Below, in pieces: positions 44,019-51,919 of a stretch of DNA of 64,000 nt; position 1 is the stretch's first letter, and each line of letters opens with the position of its first letter. Made by a program: the position numbers and the translations under genes. The DNA comes from an uncultured Clostridia bacterium (GTDB lineage Bacteria > Bacillota > Clostridia > TANB77 > CAG-465): the NCBI GenBank assembly GCA_944387375.1, contig CALXEQ010000005.1, forward strand, positions 41,941 to 105,940, given 5' to 3'. The notes beneath the pieces were generated by a model that worked only from the letters and a program-made list of their open reading frames with translations, had not been told where the DNA came from and ran no database searches.

Positions 44019-44486
44019 CTATACTCCTTTTATAGTTATTATTTTCGTACCAATTTGTGCATCTATATCTTGAACATCAATTGTAAAATCTTGATTGTCC
44101 ATTATATATCTACAGGCACTATTATATGCACTTTTTCTCACATTTGGATCATCAGACTCAATTGTTATATTATTATACACTTGCACTTGTCCATTATTAT
44201 CAAGATATTTTATATTTTGAACAGACATAGTAACATTAACATCCTGTTCATAATAACTTAATAAATTTATAACACTTGTTCCTTTTATATAATTTCCTGT
44301 CCCACTCATTAAAAGGGTTGATTCAATGTCATTTCGATATATAGTACTATAATCCATACCAGAGCCAGCATTTCTAACAGTATTAAGACTAGCATTAAAA
44401 AATACAATTATAGCCGAAACTGTCATTATACCAATAAATGTGGTAACACCTATCATTAGAGCTCTTGATATATTATCTTCATCCAT
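44019..44486 (-). CDS. Small pilin-like protein 2
   Basis: 155 aa: MDEDNISRALMIGVTTFIGI, one hydrophobic helix (~10-30), then an outside domain. It shares the N-terminal motif of the other three small proteins. SD AAGGAGGGG directly upstream. It is separated from pilin-like 1 by a 135-base gap with a perfect stem-loop, which may lower its expression relative to pilin-like 1. Confidence 0.62.
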   Translation of the reverse strand: MDEDNISRALMIGVTTFIGIMTVSAIIVFFNASLNTVRNAGSGMDYSTIYRNDIESTLLMSGTGNYIKGTSVINLLSYYEQDVNVTMSVQNIKYLDNNGQVQVYNNITIESDDPNVRKSAYNSACRYIMDNQDFTIDVQDIDAQIGTKIITIKGV

Positions 44487-44573
44487 TAATCACCCCTCCT
44501 TTTTTATAGATACATTTTAAAAATAATATTTTAAAATATTTTTTATAATCTTTAAAATATATCTATATATAGG

Positions 44574-44609
44574 TTTCAAGGTATATAACGAAAATTATAT
44601 ACCTTGAAA
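44574..44609 (-). promoter_or_regulatory. Perfect 15-bp stem-loop inside the Tad-like operon
   Basis: Arms TTTCAAGGTATATAA (44574-44588) and TTATATACCTTGAAA (44595-44609) with loop CGAAAA. It lies 13 bases past the stop of pilin-like gene 1 with no T tract following on the minus strand. It therefore fits an mRNA-stabilising or processing hairpin better than a full terminator. Confidence 0.75.
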
Positions 44610-44621
44610 TCTTATATTTAA

Positions 44622-45110
44622 TTAATTTACTCTTGTAAATCTAATTCCCATAACTACATCTCCACTTGTACTTCTGATTAATTCTGCTCTATATCTTGCA
44701 GAAGCAGGTACATAATTTGTAGTATCTGAGCTATCTGTTAACACACTTACTTTAGATTGAACGTTACTAGTATCATAACTTAATGCTTTGTCTAGCTCTA
44801 ATGTTCCATTACCTCTAACTTTTCCATATTCAAGATAATCTGCTGCATTTGTTGCCTTTACCTCTAATACCATATCTTGGTCAGTACAATATAATTGAAC
44901 TGCAGATATTACCTGTGCACCAGTAACATTAACATCATCATATTGTAAAGTAAGTTGATTTTGTACACTTTCTGATAATTGTGTTGCTTGTTCTGTTGCA
45001 TTTCTAATCATATCTATTGCTGGTGTAACTATTAACATAACCGCAGCAATAATAAGAATAGTAACAAATAAGCCTACACCTATCATTATTGCCTTTTGTG
45101 CGTTATCCAT
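44622..45110 (-). CDS. Small pilin-like protein 1 (candidate major subunit)
   Basis: 162 aa. MDNAQKAIMIGVGLFVTILI leads into a ~25-residue hydrophobic helix followed by an amphipathic helix (ATEQATQLSESVQNQL) and a small beta-rich domain ending GIRFTRVN. This is pilin-like: helix first, head second. It is the first small subunit after the machinery genes, with a strong GGAGGA SD and a stabilising stem-loop behind it, the usual setting of a major pilin. It lacks a classical prepilin peptidase site. Confidence 0.65.
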   Translation of the reverse strand: MDNAQKAIMIGVGLFVTILIIAAVMLIVTPAIDMIRNATEQATQLSESVQNQLTLQYDDVNVTGAQVISAVQLYCTDQDMVLEVKATNAADYLEYGKVRGNGTLELDKALSYDTSNVQSKVSVLTDSSDTTNYVPASARYRAELIRSTSGDVVMGIRFTRVN

Positions 45111-45157
45111 TTTTATTCCTCCTTTATATATATTAAAACATCTTTCGATGATTTAAA

Positions 45158-47212
45158 CTAAAATGTCATTTGTGAAAAATAATTAAGCATTTGTAAAATA
45201 CTTACTATAAGTAATGGTGCAACTAAATATCCACCAATTAAAAGTATCATAGGAGTAAATCCTATAACTTGCCCTATAGAAGCTTTTCTTTTTACTAAAT
45301 TTTCATTAGCATCTTTTCTTCTTTCATAGAAGAAATTCCTTTCTGTTTCAAGCTCATCAAACGCTGCTTTTACTGGAATTCTTGTAACTGCTGATTCTAA
45401 CTGTTCAACAATTCTTTGAAAATCTTTATTAGGTACTGAATCTTTTAACTCTTCTAAAGCTTCTTCTGCACCCGCTTCATAGTTATTTAAACATGTTGCT
45501 ATAGGCTCCCTAAATGCATAAGAAAATCTACATAACCATTCTAGTATTGTCTGAACGTCTACTCTTTCAATGTGCATAAGCATAAGTATAATAGACTGAA
45601 ACTGCATAATTTCATTTTCTTTATCCATTTTTCTTACACTATTTTTTAAATACAATATTAAATTTGGTAAGTAATAACAAATCATTGCAACACCTAGAGC
45701 TATTAACACATGCCAAAACTTCAAATATGAATCATTTACTGTTGTTATTTTATCATATAATCTGTCAACAGCCTCATTATCTACTGTTCCTGTTGATTTA
45801 TCTGTAAGTCTATCTGCAAGTTCTTCTCTGGTTACATTTTTATTTTTATACTCTTCAATAAAAGATGCATCAAAATCTGCTATTTCCTCTGCTGCTGCTT
45901 GATCTTCTTCACTAAGTTTTCCAAGTGACAAAAATTCATTACTTAATTTTGTATAAGCAGAGTTTTTTGTTATTAAATTCATATTTAATATTAAAAATAT
46001 TGTAAGAACAAATCCAATAAATGCATACGTAAATTTATTTACATAGAACCATTCAATAGTAAGATATGAATTTGTATCTTTTATTAAGTTAACTTCTCTT
46101 TTATATTTTGCTGTATGCTTTTTTGTTTTAAAAGCATCAATAATCATTCTGATAAAATTTATTTTATATAACTTATCTTGCCATTTTACTCTAGAAACCC
46201 TATCAAATTTTATCTCTTCTCCATCTTCTCTTAAAACTCTAAGTAGTAAATATGACATAAATATTGATACTATTATTATTGACTGCATTACAAATCCAAT
46301 ACTACTATTATAGAAATTTGATAAAGCAGCAAAATTATTAGTAGCCCAAGATTCAAGTGGCTTTATAAAAATAAGTGGTACAACAGCTATTACTGTTAAG
46401 CTTCTAAATGTATTTTTTATCTTATCTTGTTTTAAAATTTCAAGATATATTTCATTTAATATATTATTTAAATTTTTAAGATAAATTGATGTATCCTCAA
46501 TTTTTTTATCTCCAAGTTCATATGTCAAATATGAAATTCCAGCAAACAATTTTAAAAATCTATTTGGTGCTGTATCATAATATCTTTCAAGTTCAACTTC
46601 TGGTTGATCAGATACTATTGCATCTCTTATCCTCTTTAACTGTGGAGCTATCTCTTTTTCACTTAGCTCATCTATTGCATCAGATATCGCTTCGTCTACC
46701 ATTCCATGTTCATGAAATGAGTGTCTTAATATTGTAAATGCTTCTGGCATTTGTCTTAATATTTTATTTGAAACAGATGTTATTGTTATATCTACAACTT
46801 TTTCTGTAACAATTAAAAGTCCTACAAGAATTATCAATGTCATATATAAGTCATTTACAACATTTACAAATACAGCAAGTGCAACAAATAAAACTACTAA
46901 CGTTATAGTCATTAGTCTACCTGTGTTTCTTCTTAGCTCATACTCAGTATAATCATTTGACATTTCAAATTTTAGTCTTATCTTTTTTGCATAATACTTT
47001 AATATAGGCATTTTAACATATGTCATATAAAGCATTTGGTAAATTTTATCAAAAGTTTCTTTAAAATTTACCTTATTTTTTACTACTAGAGTATCTTTTG
47101 CATATAGAATTGAACTCTTGCTATATTTTCTTTTTAAAATATAATAATATGTCAATAGACTTGCAAGACCAATTAAAGAAACAACAACTAGTACAATTGC
47201 TATATTAGTCAC
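45158..47212 (-). CDS. TadB-TadC-like fused inner-membrane platform protein
   Basis: 684 aa, about twice a normal TadB or TadC (~290-320 aa). Two T2SF-like modules are visible, each a cytoplasmic helical part flanked by membrane helices: the first ~70-345 (RQMPEAFTILRHSFHEHGMV, the usual P-x-A-[FL]-x-x-[LM] pattern, and membrane helices ~102-145 and ~280-325), the second ~390-684 (MQFQSIILMLMHIERVDVQ, then PVKAAFDELETERNFFYE, and C-terminal helices). One frame with no internal stop. Starts with GTG 47212 after GGAGGTGATAAA. It forms the platform on which pilin is assembled, next to the CpaF ATPase gene. Confidence 0.75.
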   Translation of the reverse strand: MTNIAIVLVVVSLIGLASLLTYYYILKRKYSKSSILYAKDTLVVKNKVNFKETFDKIYQMLYMTYVKMPILKYYAKKIRLKFEMSNDYTEYELRRNTGRLMTITLVVLFVALAVFVNVVNDLYMTLIILVGLLIVTEKVVDITITSVSNKILRQMPEAFTILRHSFHEHGMVDEAISDAIDELSEKEIAPQLKRIRDAIVSDQPEVELERYYDTAPNRFLKLFAGISYLTYELGDKKIEDTSIYLKNLNNILNEIYLEILKQDKIKNTFRSLTVIAVVPLIFIKPLESWATNNFAALSNFYNSSIGFVMQSIIIVSIFMSYLLLRVLREDGEEIKFDRVSRVKWQDKLYKINFIRMIIDAFKTKKHTAKYKREVNLIKDTNSYLTIEWFYVNKFTYAFIGFVLTIFLILNMNLITKNSAYTKLSNEFLSLGKLSEEDQAAAEEIADFDASFIEEYKNKNVTREELADRLTDKSTGTVDNEAVDRLYDKITTVNDSYLKFWHVLIALGVAMICYYLPNLILYLKNSVRKMDKENEIMQFQSIILMLMHIERVDVQTILEWLCRFSYAFREPIATCLNNYEAGAEEALEELKDSVPNKDFQRIVEQLESAVTRIPVKAAFDELETERNFFYERRKDANENLVKRKASIGQVIGFTPMILLIGGYLVAPLLIVSILQMLNYFSQMTF

Positions 47213-47216
47213 TTTA

Positions 47217-49115
47217 TCACCTCCAAGCCATATCTACAAATTCATCAAAAGCTTTTATATCTTCTGCTGACATATTATCTCTCATAGCTTTTATATTTTC
47301 TTCACTAATAGGATTTTTAAATACATATTCTCCATCTACAAACTCTACTATATTCCTATAAGTATAATTTTTAGACTGTGTCATGTGTTGAAAATATTCA
47401 ACAGCATTATCCATAAATTTATCTAATTTCTGATTTATATCCTTTACTTTTCTATAATCATTATTATAATTATATGTTGGTTCAAGTGGTATACACTCTG
47501 TTATTCTTTCAATATACCTTGTACCATCAACAGCTCTTTTTAAATGAATATCAAAATTTATTACTTGCACAACCTGAACTTCTGCTACTTGTTCAGAGCT
47601 AAACATTCCAATTTTTAAAAGTGAGTTTCTAAGTGATGTTATAAGATTTGGAAATGTCTTTGCATGATGTGTAAACAAAGTAAATTTTGAGGCAACCTGT
47701 GCCATTTGTATCATCCATGCAGCAACTGGGTCTGTAGATACCTCACCTAAGATGTTAACTCCACCATCAGTTTTCTTTTGTACATCCAATCCTTCTTGTC
47801 CAGATATAGTATCTGTTTCTCTTAAAGATAAGATATTATGATGTGGATAAATTTTTCTTAAGTGTAATTCAAATGCAGTCTCCTGTACACGAATTGTTAT
47901 TGTTGGATATAAATATTTCATTATAGCCATTAAAAGTGTAGTTTTACCACAACCTTGCTCACCAGTTATTGCAGTAACTCTTGCGCCTCTTATTAAATAT
48001 TTTAAAAGCTCTACAACTTTTTCTTTATTTTTGTGTATTAATAATTGTTCTGGTGATATTAAAGTTGGTGGTGCAAATTTTCTAACAAAGAATGCCCACG
48101 ACTCAGAAAAATTAGGTCTTAAAACAACAACTCTGGAACCATCTTTCATTTCATTAATCTTATATCCTACAGATTCAGATAACTGTCCAGGATTGTTATA
48201 TTTATATATATTTTGACATACTCTTTTAAGTTCTGCTTCACTGCCAAATGATAAAAATGATAGATACATTGCTTTACCTTTATAGAAAATCCACACTGAG
48301 TCATATGACATCGGTATCTTACTTTCATTCATTTGAGTTAAATAATCATCCATATCTGTTAACTGATCTAGGAAAGATGGTGGTATACCAGATACACCAC
48401 CTGATACTCCATCTATATTCATATCTCTTATGTCGTCTACTACACTATATCCTTTATATTCTTGATATATTCTTTGAACTACAATTTCTAGTTTATCTTC
48501 AAAAGACAAAGTTTCAGTTGAAACTTCATTTGTAAAAATATCATCAATCTCTCTTGCAGTTATAACATAAGAAGGAACTGTTTCATCAAATTCATACTTT
48601 GGATAATCAAGTGCATACTTTATGATTATTTTTGTTAAAGCTTCTGCTTTATATGTCTTTTTGTATATATGCATTAGTATTTCAAACTTGTCTTGTGAAG
48701 TTAGCTCATTAAAATTATTAAAAGGTATTGCATGATTTATATTAAAGTTATTTACTTTATAATCATTTTTAAGTAAATCAAACATTAAAGACTTAACATA
48801 TTTTTTATCATTGGCATCAGCATATCCCGCACCCTTTAAAGCTTTCTTTAATTCATACTTAACATTTTTTCTTCTTTCAAACTCTTCTTCAGATAAAGCT
48901 AAATCATACAAATTCATTCTTGTAATTTCATCAAACTGCTTTTTTATATAATTTTGCATTGTAGTAAGACTATATGTTGTCTTTTCTCTTGTCAAACTAT
49001 CTTCTACAATTTGATCTGTTCCAGATTTTTTAACTCTATAATAGAAAAAGCCTGCAATAAATGCCAGTAAAAGTAGTATTAACAAAATATTAAATATAAA
49101 TGCAATTGACATCAT
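47217..49115 (-). CDS. cpaF: CpaF/TadA-like secretion ATPase with N-terminal membrane anchor
   Basis: 632 aa. The C-terminal half is a GSPII_E/VirB11-type ATPase: Walker A GEQGCGKTT (385-393), a Walker B-like VNILGEVS (~453-460, with Glu458), and the TH/HxK segment FTLFTHHAKTF. The N-terminus is unusual: MMSIAFIFNILLILLLLAFI is a membrane helix (~3-24), whereas CpaF/TadA proteins are normally soluble. Either ATG at 49115 or 49112 may start it. It drives the platform protein that follows by 5 bases. The gene symbol marks family membership only. Confidence 0.82.
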   Translation of the reverse strand: MMSIAFIFNILLILLLLAFIAGFFYYRVKKSGTDQIVEDSLTREKTTYSLTTMQNYIKKQFDEITRMNLYDLALSEEEFERRKNVKYELKKALKGAGYADANDKKYVKSLMFDLLKNDYKVNNFNINHAIPFNNFNELTSQDKFEILMHIYKKTYKAEALTKIIIKYALDYPKYEFDETVPSYVITAREIDDIFTNEVSTETLSFEDKLEIVVQRIYQEYKGYSVVDDIRDMNIDGVSGGVSGIPPSFLDQLTDMDDYLTQMNESKIPMSYDSVWIFYKGKAMYLSFLSFGSEAELKRVCQNIYKYNNPGQLSESVGYKINEMKDGSRVVVLRPNFSESWAFFVRKFAPPTLISPEQLLIHKNKEKVVELLKYLIRGARVTAITGEQGCGKTTLLMAIMKYLYPTITIRVQETAFELHLRKIYPHHNILSLRETDTISGQEGLDVQKKTDGGVNILGEVSTDPVAAWMIQMAQVASKFTLFTHHAKTFPNLITSLRNSLLKIGMFSSEQVAEVQVVQVINFDIHLKRAVDGTRYIERITECIPLEPTYNYNNDYRKVKDINQKLDKFMDNAVEYFQHMTQSKNYTYRNIVEFVDGEYVFKNPISEENIKAMRDNMSAEDIKAFDEFVDMAWR

Positions 49116-49125
49116 ATCACCCCTC

Positions 49126-49938
49126 TTACTCTTTAATTTTTAGTGTCTTAGCTATTTCCTCAACTATTTCTGTTGTTCTTAATATAAATTCCCCATTATA
49201 ATCTTTAGCAGGTGCATTTATATTCCTATATAAAAAATCTAAAACATTACCATCATTACAAGCATCTGCAAACAAATAATTATGTGGTAAAACATATATT
49301 GGCTCTGGAAGTTTATATTTTAACTTTACATTAAAAATATTATATTTTGAACCAGATTCATAATTTCCTAAAACAAATATTTTCTTTTTATCTTTTAATT
49401 CATCTACATCGTTTATTTTCTTTAATACATTATTTAATTTTTCTATTTCTTGTGGTACAACACACACTACCACATCTGCTTGAGATAATACTCTAAGTGC
49501 CCCATCATCTGTTGTTGTTTTTGGCAAATCAACAAAAACTATATCATAAAGTTCTGCTGCATTTTTAGCAATCAAAGACATACTAGTCAAATTTTCTCTT
49601 GTCTCAACTGTTGTATTTGCTATTGCACTATATAAAATATCTAATCTACCTTTTAAAACAGGTTTAGAATAATTTTGTATTACATCAGGTGATAATTTGT
49701 TACTTTTTATAAGACGCATGATAGCATTCATACCCAAATTTGTATCATTAAAACTATTTGCATTTATTAAATCATCATATAGTGTATATGATGAAGCTAT
49801 TTTTTTGGCATTAGAATTAGCATCAATTAATAAGCAAGATGTTTTATGTGTTATTCCCATTAATGAGCTAACAGCAATTGCAACATGTGTACATCCGCTA
49901 ACGCCTTTTTCTGGACTCCAAAAAACAATCTTAGCCAT
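49126..49938 (-). CDS. MinD/TadZ-like protein with altered Walker A (second copy)
   Basis: 270 aa. MinD/ParA-type fold: SPEKGVSGCTHVAIAVSSL at the N-terminus where the deviant Walker A KGGxGK[ST] is expected, then LLIDANSN (switch I-like Asp), and VFVDLPKTTTDDGALRVLSQADVVV for Walker B and switch II. The catalytic Lys before T is Cys (KGVSGCT), so ATP hydrolysis is doubtful, although the first Lys remains. TadZ/CpaE proteins position Tad pilus machines; many are atypical ATPases. It overlaps the upstream gene by one base. Confidence 0.72.
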   Translation of the reverse strand: MAKIVFWSPEKGVSGCTHVAIAVSSLMGITHKTSCLLIDANSNAKKIASSYTLYDDLINANSFNDTNLGMNAIMRLIKSNKLSPDVIQNYSKPVLKGRLDILYSAIANTTVETRENLTSMSLIAKNAAELYDIVFVDLPKTTTDDGALRVLSQADVVVCVVPQEIEKLNNVLKKINDVDELKDKKKIFVLGNYESGSKYNIFNVKLKYKLPEPIYVLPHNYLFADACNDGNVLDFLYRNINAPAKDYNGEFILRTTEIVEEIAKTLKIKE

Positions 49939-50645
49939 TAATTTTTCCTCCTTTTAATTTGTTTTAAAATCTCTTTTGAAGATTCATCTCCTAAAAGTTT
50001 AGATATAAATTCACTTATATAGTACAAATATGTTTTTGTATGTTTTCTAACATCTATAAGGCCACTATATTGTGAATCAATATTTACCATTGTATCTTGT
50101 TCATCAACACTTATATCATATATTTCATCTGACCATTTAACGCCATAATTTTCTATTTTCTCTTCTAGATACTCTGTAGCTGCTCTAGACATATATGCGC
50201 GATATAGTACTTTAGTAAATAACAATTCTTTTTCAGGACTTTTCTCTCTCATTTTTTTAATCAATTCTTCATTTTTATTTACTGAGACCAAATTTGTATC
50301 AATATATAAATAAGATTTATTTACTTCTAAGCCACTAAATTTCTCATAAGTATCTGCACTTTCCACGTCAATCAGTACATAACTATATTTATTTATATCA
50401 ATATTATTTTCTTGCAAATAATTACTTAGTTCTTCATAATTATTAAAACCAATGGCAAAATCTACTTCACCATATTGTGTTACATATTTATCCTTATTTT
50501 CAATTGCAGGAACTATATATTTATATTTTTTATCAGATGTAGCATCAATAACTAAAACTGACCTATCCATTATACTAATAGTTCTTGCTACAGCTATAAC
50601 AAAGTTATATTTATCTACATAGCCATACATTCCAACTACTTGCAT
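49938..50645 (-). CDS. MinD/TadZ-like protein with degenerate nucleotide site (first copy)
   Basis: 235 aa. The N-terminus MQVVGMYGYVDKYNFVIAVA shows the beta-loop-helix shape of ParA/MinD proteins, but the loop GYVDKYNF has none of the GKT residues. LVIDATSD and YVLIDVESADTY correspond to switch and Walker B strands. It looks like a structural paralogue of the next gene and cannot bind ATP in the usual way. Together the pair could form a polar landmark for the CpaF/TadBC machine. Assignment rests on shape and operon position. Confidence 0.6.
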   Translation of the reverse strand: MQVVGMYGYVDKYNFVIAVARTISIMDRSVLVIDATSDKKYKYIVPAIENKDKYVTQYGEVDFAIGFNNYEELSNYLQENNIDINKYSYVLIDVESADTYEKFSGLEVNKSYLYIDTNLVSVNKNEELIKKMREKSPEKELLFTKVLYRAYMSRAATEYLEEKIENYGVKWSDEIYDISVDEQDTMVNIDSQYSGLIDVRKHTKTYLYYISEFISKLLGDESSKEILKQIKRRKN

Positions 50646-50661
50646 TTATCTCCCTCCAATA

Positions 50662-51702
50662 CTACTGCTCTACTGTTCCTTCTAAAAGATTTTCTCTTTC
50701 AGTCTGTTGAGTAATAATTGATTGTTGAGCACCAGTAACTACATTTTCGTAATTTTCACTATTTTGTGATTGATAATTTCTTATTCCACTTTCTATAGAA
50801 GATCTAGCTTCTGCATTTAATCTAGATAATTCTTCACTTGCATTAGTTAATAAATATTGATTAGATTTCATAGCGCTCATTACATATGTATTTGGTTGAT
50901 AATTTTGTGTTGTCTTTGTTGCTGCATTAGCAAAATTCTTATATTCATATATAAAATCATATAATTGGCTAGCAGCCTCTGTAACGTCCATTTGAGATAT
51001 TGTTTCCCAATCATCTGTTATTAATTGTTCAATATATCCTTTTGTTTCACTTTCGATAGAGTCTGATGTTTTTACTTGTGCATCACTATCTGTATATTTT
51101 AAAGCATACAACTTTGAGCCGCTATTTAAAAAAGAATCAACAATAGCACTATTTAAAAGTTGTATTTCATCTTCTGATAGTTTGCACCAAAATGTTGTAT
51201 CATATATCTTGTCTATAGTTTTTTGTGCAAGTACAATATAGTCAGTACCATTTGGATACATTATTCTAATATCTACTATATCTCCTTCTACTAAATCACT
51301 AGGCATAAGAACAGTATTTATCTCAACATCTCTTACATCAGCAGCAATTACATCTTGACTTACCATATCACTTGTAATAGGAACTTTAGCTGCAATACTA
51401 TATTTAGCTGTAAGCCCTACAACATTTGCAGCACTTACCACTCCTGTTGGAACAGTAGCATTATTAACATTTACTGTTTCTACCATATCAGCAGTTATTA
51501 CTTCTCCTTGAACAACATTCTGCTTTAAAACAGCTACTGGAGTAGTATAATTTTCTATATAATTTTTATTTGTTCCGTTTTGATATGATCTAATTGTGAA
51601 AAAAGACCATACACTAACTCCAACAGCTACAACAATACCTACACTTGCACCTATAGCTATTCCTTGTATAGTTTTTTTCTTAATTTGACTCATTCCTATC
51701 AT
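50662..51702 (-). CDS. cpaB: CpaB/RcpC-like SAF-domain protein
   Basis: 346 aa: N-terminal membrane helix (~12-34), then a SAF domain (~50-120; TTPVAVLKQNVVQGEVITAD, then VGLTAKYSIAAKVPITSDM), then a RcpC/CpaB-type region (VEINTVLMPSDLVEGDIVD, with YPNGTDYIVLAQ). CpaB proteins accompany Tad pilus machines; in Gram-negatives they contact the secretin, which has no place here, so a wall-side role is likely. Start ATG 51702, 9 bases after GGAGGT. First gene of the 14-gene operon, directly behind its promoter. Confidence 0.8.
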   Translation of the reverse strand: MIGMSQIKKKTIQGIAIGASVGIVVAVGVSVWSFFTIRSYQNGTNKNYIENYTTPVAVLKQNVVQGEVITADMVETVNVNNATVPTGVVSAANVVGLTAKYSIAAKVPITSDMVSQDVIAADVRDVEINTVLMPSDLVEGDIVDIRIMYPNGTDYIVLAQKTIDKIYDTTFWCKLSEDEIQLLNSAIVDSFLNSGSKLYALKYTDSDAQVKTSDSIESETKGYIEQLITDDWETISQMDVTEAASQLYDFIYEYKNFANAATKTTQNYQPNTYVMSAMKSNQYLLTNASEELSRLNAEARSSIESGIRNYQSQNSENYENVVTGAQQSIITQQTERENLLEGTVEQ

Positions 51703-51761
51703 TTGTTATCAACCTCCGTAAATATTTAAACACTCATATTTTCAGTCACATTCCTGTTAGT

Positions 51762-51790
51762 AGTATATCTCTAAACTCTTAAAAAATCAA
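51762..51790 (-). promoter_or_regulatory. Sigma-A-type promoter of the Tad-like operon
   Basis: On the minus strand: TTGATT (51790-51785), 17-base spacer, TATACT (51767-51762). It lies about 60 bases before the CpaB-like start codon. No other convincing promoter was found inside the operon. Confidence 0.8.
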
Positions 51791-51890
51791 CCGCGAAAAT
51801 TTAAAATAAAGGTCGTCTTTTAGAATGAAATAAAAATGTAATTTTGTTGACATAGTACTGTATTATAAAAAGGAATTTTTTGTCAAAAAA

Positions 51891-51915
51891 ATACATCTCT
51901 ATTTTAGAGATGTAT
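51891..51915 (-). terminator. Terminator after the MacB-like permease genes
   Basis: Perfect 10-bp stem (ATACATCTCT / AGAGATGTAT), 5-nt loop, and six or more T's on the minus strand, just after the permease stop. Confidence 0.88.
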
Positions 51916-51919
51916 AAAA

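Noticed and set aside
51847..51866. TTGACA followed by TATTAT on the plus strand
   Set aside because: The spacer is only 8 bases, too short for a sigma-A promoter, and no plus-strand gene follows.
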